This document shows, one piece after another, positions 22,858-23,157 of a DNA stretch of 23,157 nt. The stretch spans positions 1-23,157 of the forward strand of contig CAVDAL010000024.1 in NCBI GenBank assembly GCA_963606965.1, given 5' to 3'. Numbering within the stretch: position 1 is the first letter of the stretch; each line of letters begins with the position of its first letter. The notes under the pieces are model-generated. The model was not told where the DNA came from, did no database searches, and was given only the letters and a program-made list of their open reading frames with translations. The translations under genes and the position numbers were made by a program. This DNA comes from CAVDAL01 sp963606965. Lineage in GTDB: Bacteria > Actinomycetota > Coriobacteriia > Coriobacteriales > QAMH01.

Positions 22858-23157
22858 TTATTTGCCAAACAAATCGCTTCTTGATTTAATATATTTATAT
22901 AGTTCTTCACGAGCGCGTTTAGCATTAGCAGCATAGCGCTGTTGCTTCTTGCGAATTTTTGGTTCTATTGGTTCAAGAATTCCATAATTCACATGCATGG
23001 GCTGATAGTCTTGCACACTTGAATCTGTTGCATAATCAAGAAGAGAGCCAAAAAGCGTATGCTTTGGCAACTGTGGCTGCTGTAAATTATTCATCTGCGC
23101 ATAAACGCAAAGTGCAACAAATAGACCAGATGCAACAGCTTCCATATATCCTTCTGT
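22858..23157 (-). CDS. trmFO: Methylenetetrahydrofolate-tRNA-(uracil-5-)-methyltransferase TrmFO, C-terminal part
   Basis: Only the last 99 codons are in the window; the gene continues past the right edge. TEGYMEAVASGLFVA matches the FAD-domain end of TrmFO/GidA-like proteins, and HTLFGSLLDYAT followed by YQPMHVNYGILEPIEPKIR matches the distinctive TrmFO C-terminus (usually F-Q-P-M-x-x-N-F/Y-G-L). The enzyme forms 5-methyluridine at position 54 of tRNA using methylenetetrahydrofolate and FAD. It is upstream of xerC in the same transcript. GidA itself is much longer and lacks this ending. Confidence 0.9.
   Translation of the reverse strand, partial: TEGYMEAVASGLFVALCVYAQMNNLQQPQLPKHTLFGSLLDYATDSSVQDYQPMHVNYGILEPIEPKIRKKQQRYAANAKRAREELYKYIKSRSDLFGK

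Noticed and set aside
1..23157. Many CATATG words across the window
   Set aside because: They appear over-represented by eye, but most arise from NCA codons before TAT and G-starting codons in the minus-strand genes. I see codon preference rather than a signal, and I did not do a formal count.

Overview
The window looks like a chromosomal segment of an AT-rich, anaerobic Gram-positive bacterium, most likely a member of the Coriobacteriia (Actinomycetota). This rests on three things read from the sequence: the run rpsP-khpA-rimM-trmD-lepB-glyQ-glyS, a trmFO-xerC pair, and frequent TTG/GTG starts with good Shine-Dalgarno (SD) sequences. The taxon is an inference; the gene calls do not depend on it. 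All genes except the first lie on the minus strand.

Layout, left to right. (1) 1-309 is a long regulatory region with an 11-bp-phased array of TTCA repeats, ahead of the only plus-strand gene, a 12-TM-type ion transporter (310-1689) that ends at a strong hairpin terminator. (2) 1758-4195 is a two-gene unit, an acylglycerol lipase-like hydrolase overlapping glpK by 4 bp, behind a clear promoter containing an 18-bp palindrome. (3) 4355-6063 is a two-gene unit encoding a NifU-like Fe-S scaffold-type protein and a GGGtGRT-family protein of unknown function. (4) 6248-7046 is a HipBA-type toxin-antitoxin remnant. The antitoxin/repressor is intact with a leaderless-looking, doubly palindromic promoter, but the HipA kinase has lost its catalytic core. 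The remnant lies between two identical 31-nt terminator hairpins.

(5) 7294-12974 is a seven-gene housekeeping operon transcribed leftwards: rpsP, khpA, rimM, trmD, lepB, glyQ, glyS. It covers ribosome maturation, tRNA modification, signal-peptide processing and glycyl-tRNA charging. (6) 13164-16247 is one large secreted CotH-kinase-like surface protein with Ig-like domains and a lysine-rich tail. (7) 16509-21430 is an aminoacyl-tRNA synthetase operon, hisS-aspS-proS. (8) 21616-21807 is rpmB. (9) 21909-23157 is xerC, directly downstream of the 3' end of trmFO, which runs off the right edge.

Most of the window is core information processing. The accessory or less understood parts are the TTCA array, the palindromic promoter of the lipase/glpK unit, the Fe-S/GGGtGRT pair, the decayed hip cassette with its duplicated terminators, and the CotH surface protein. 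I found no tRNA, rRNA, CRISPR array, insertion sequence or replication origin.
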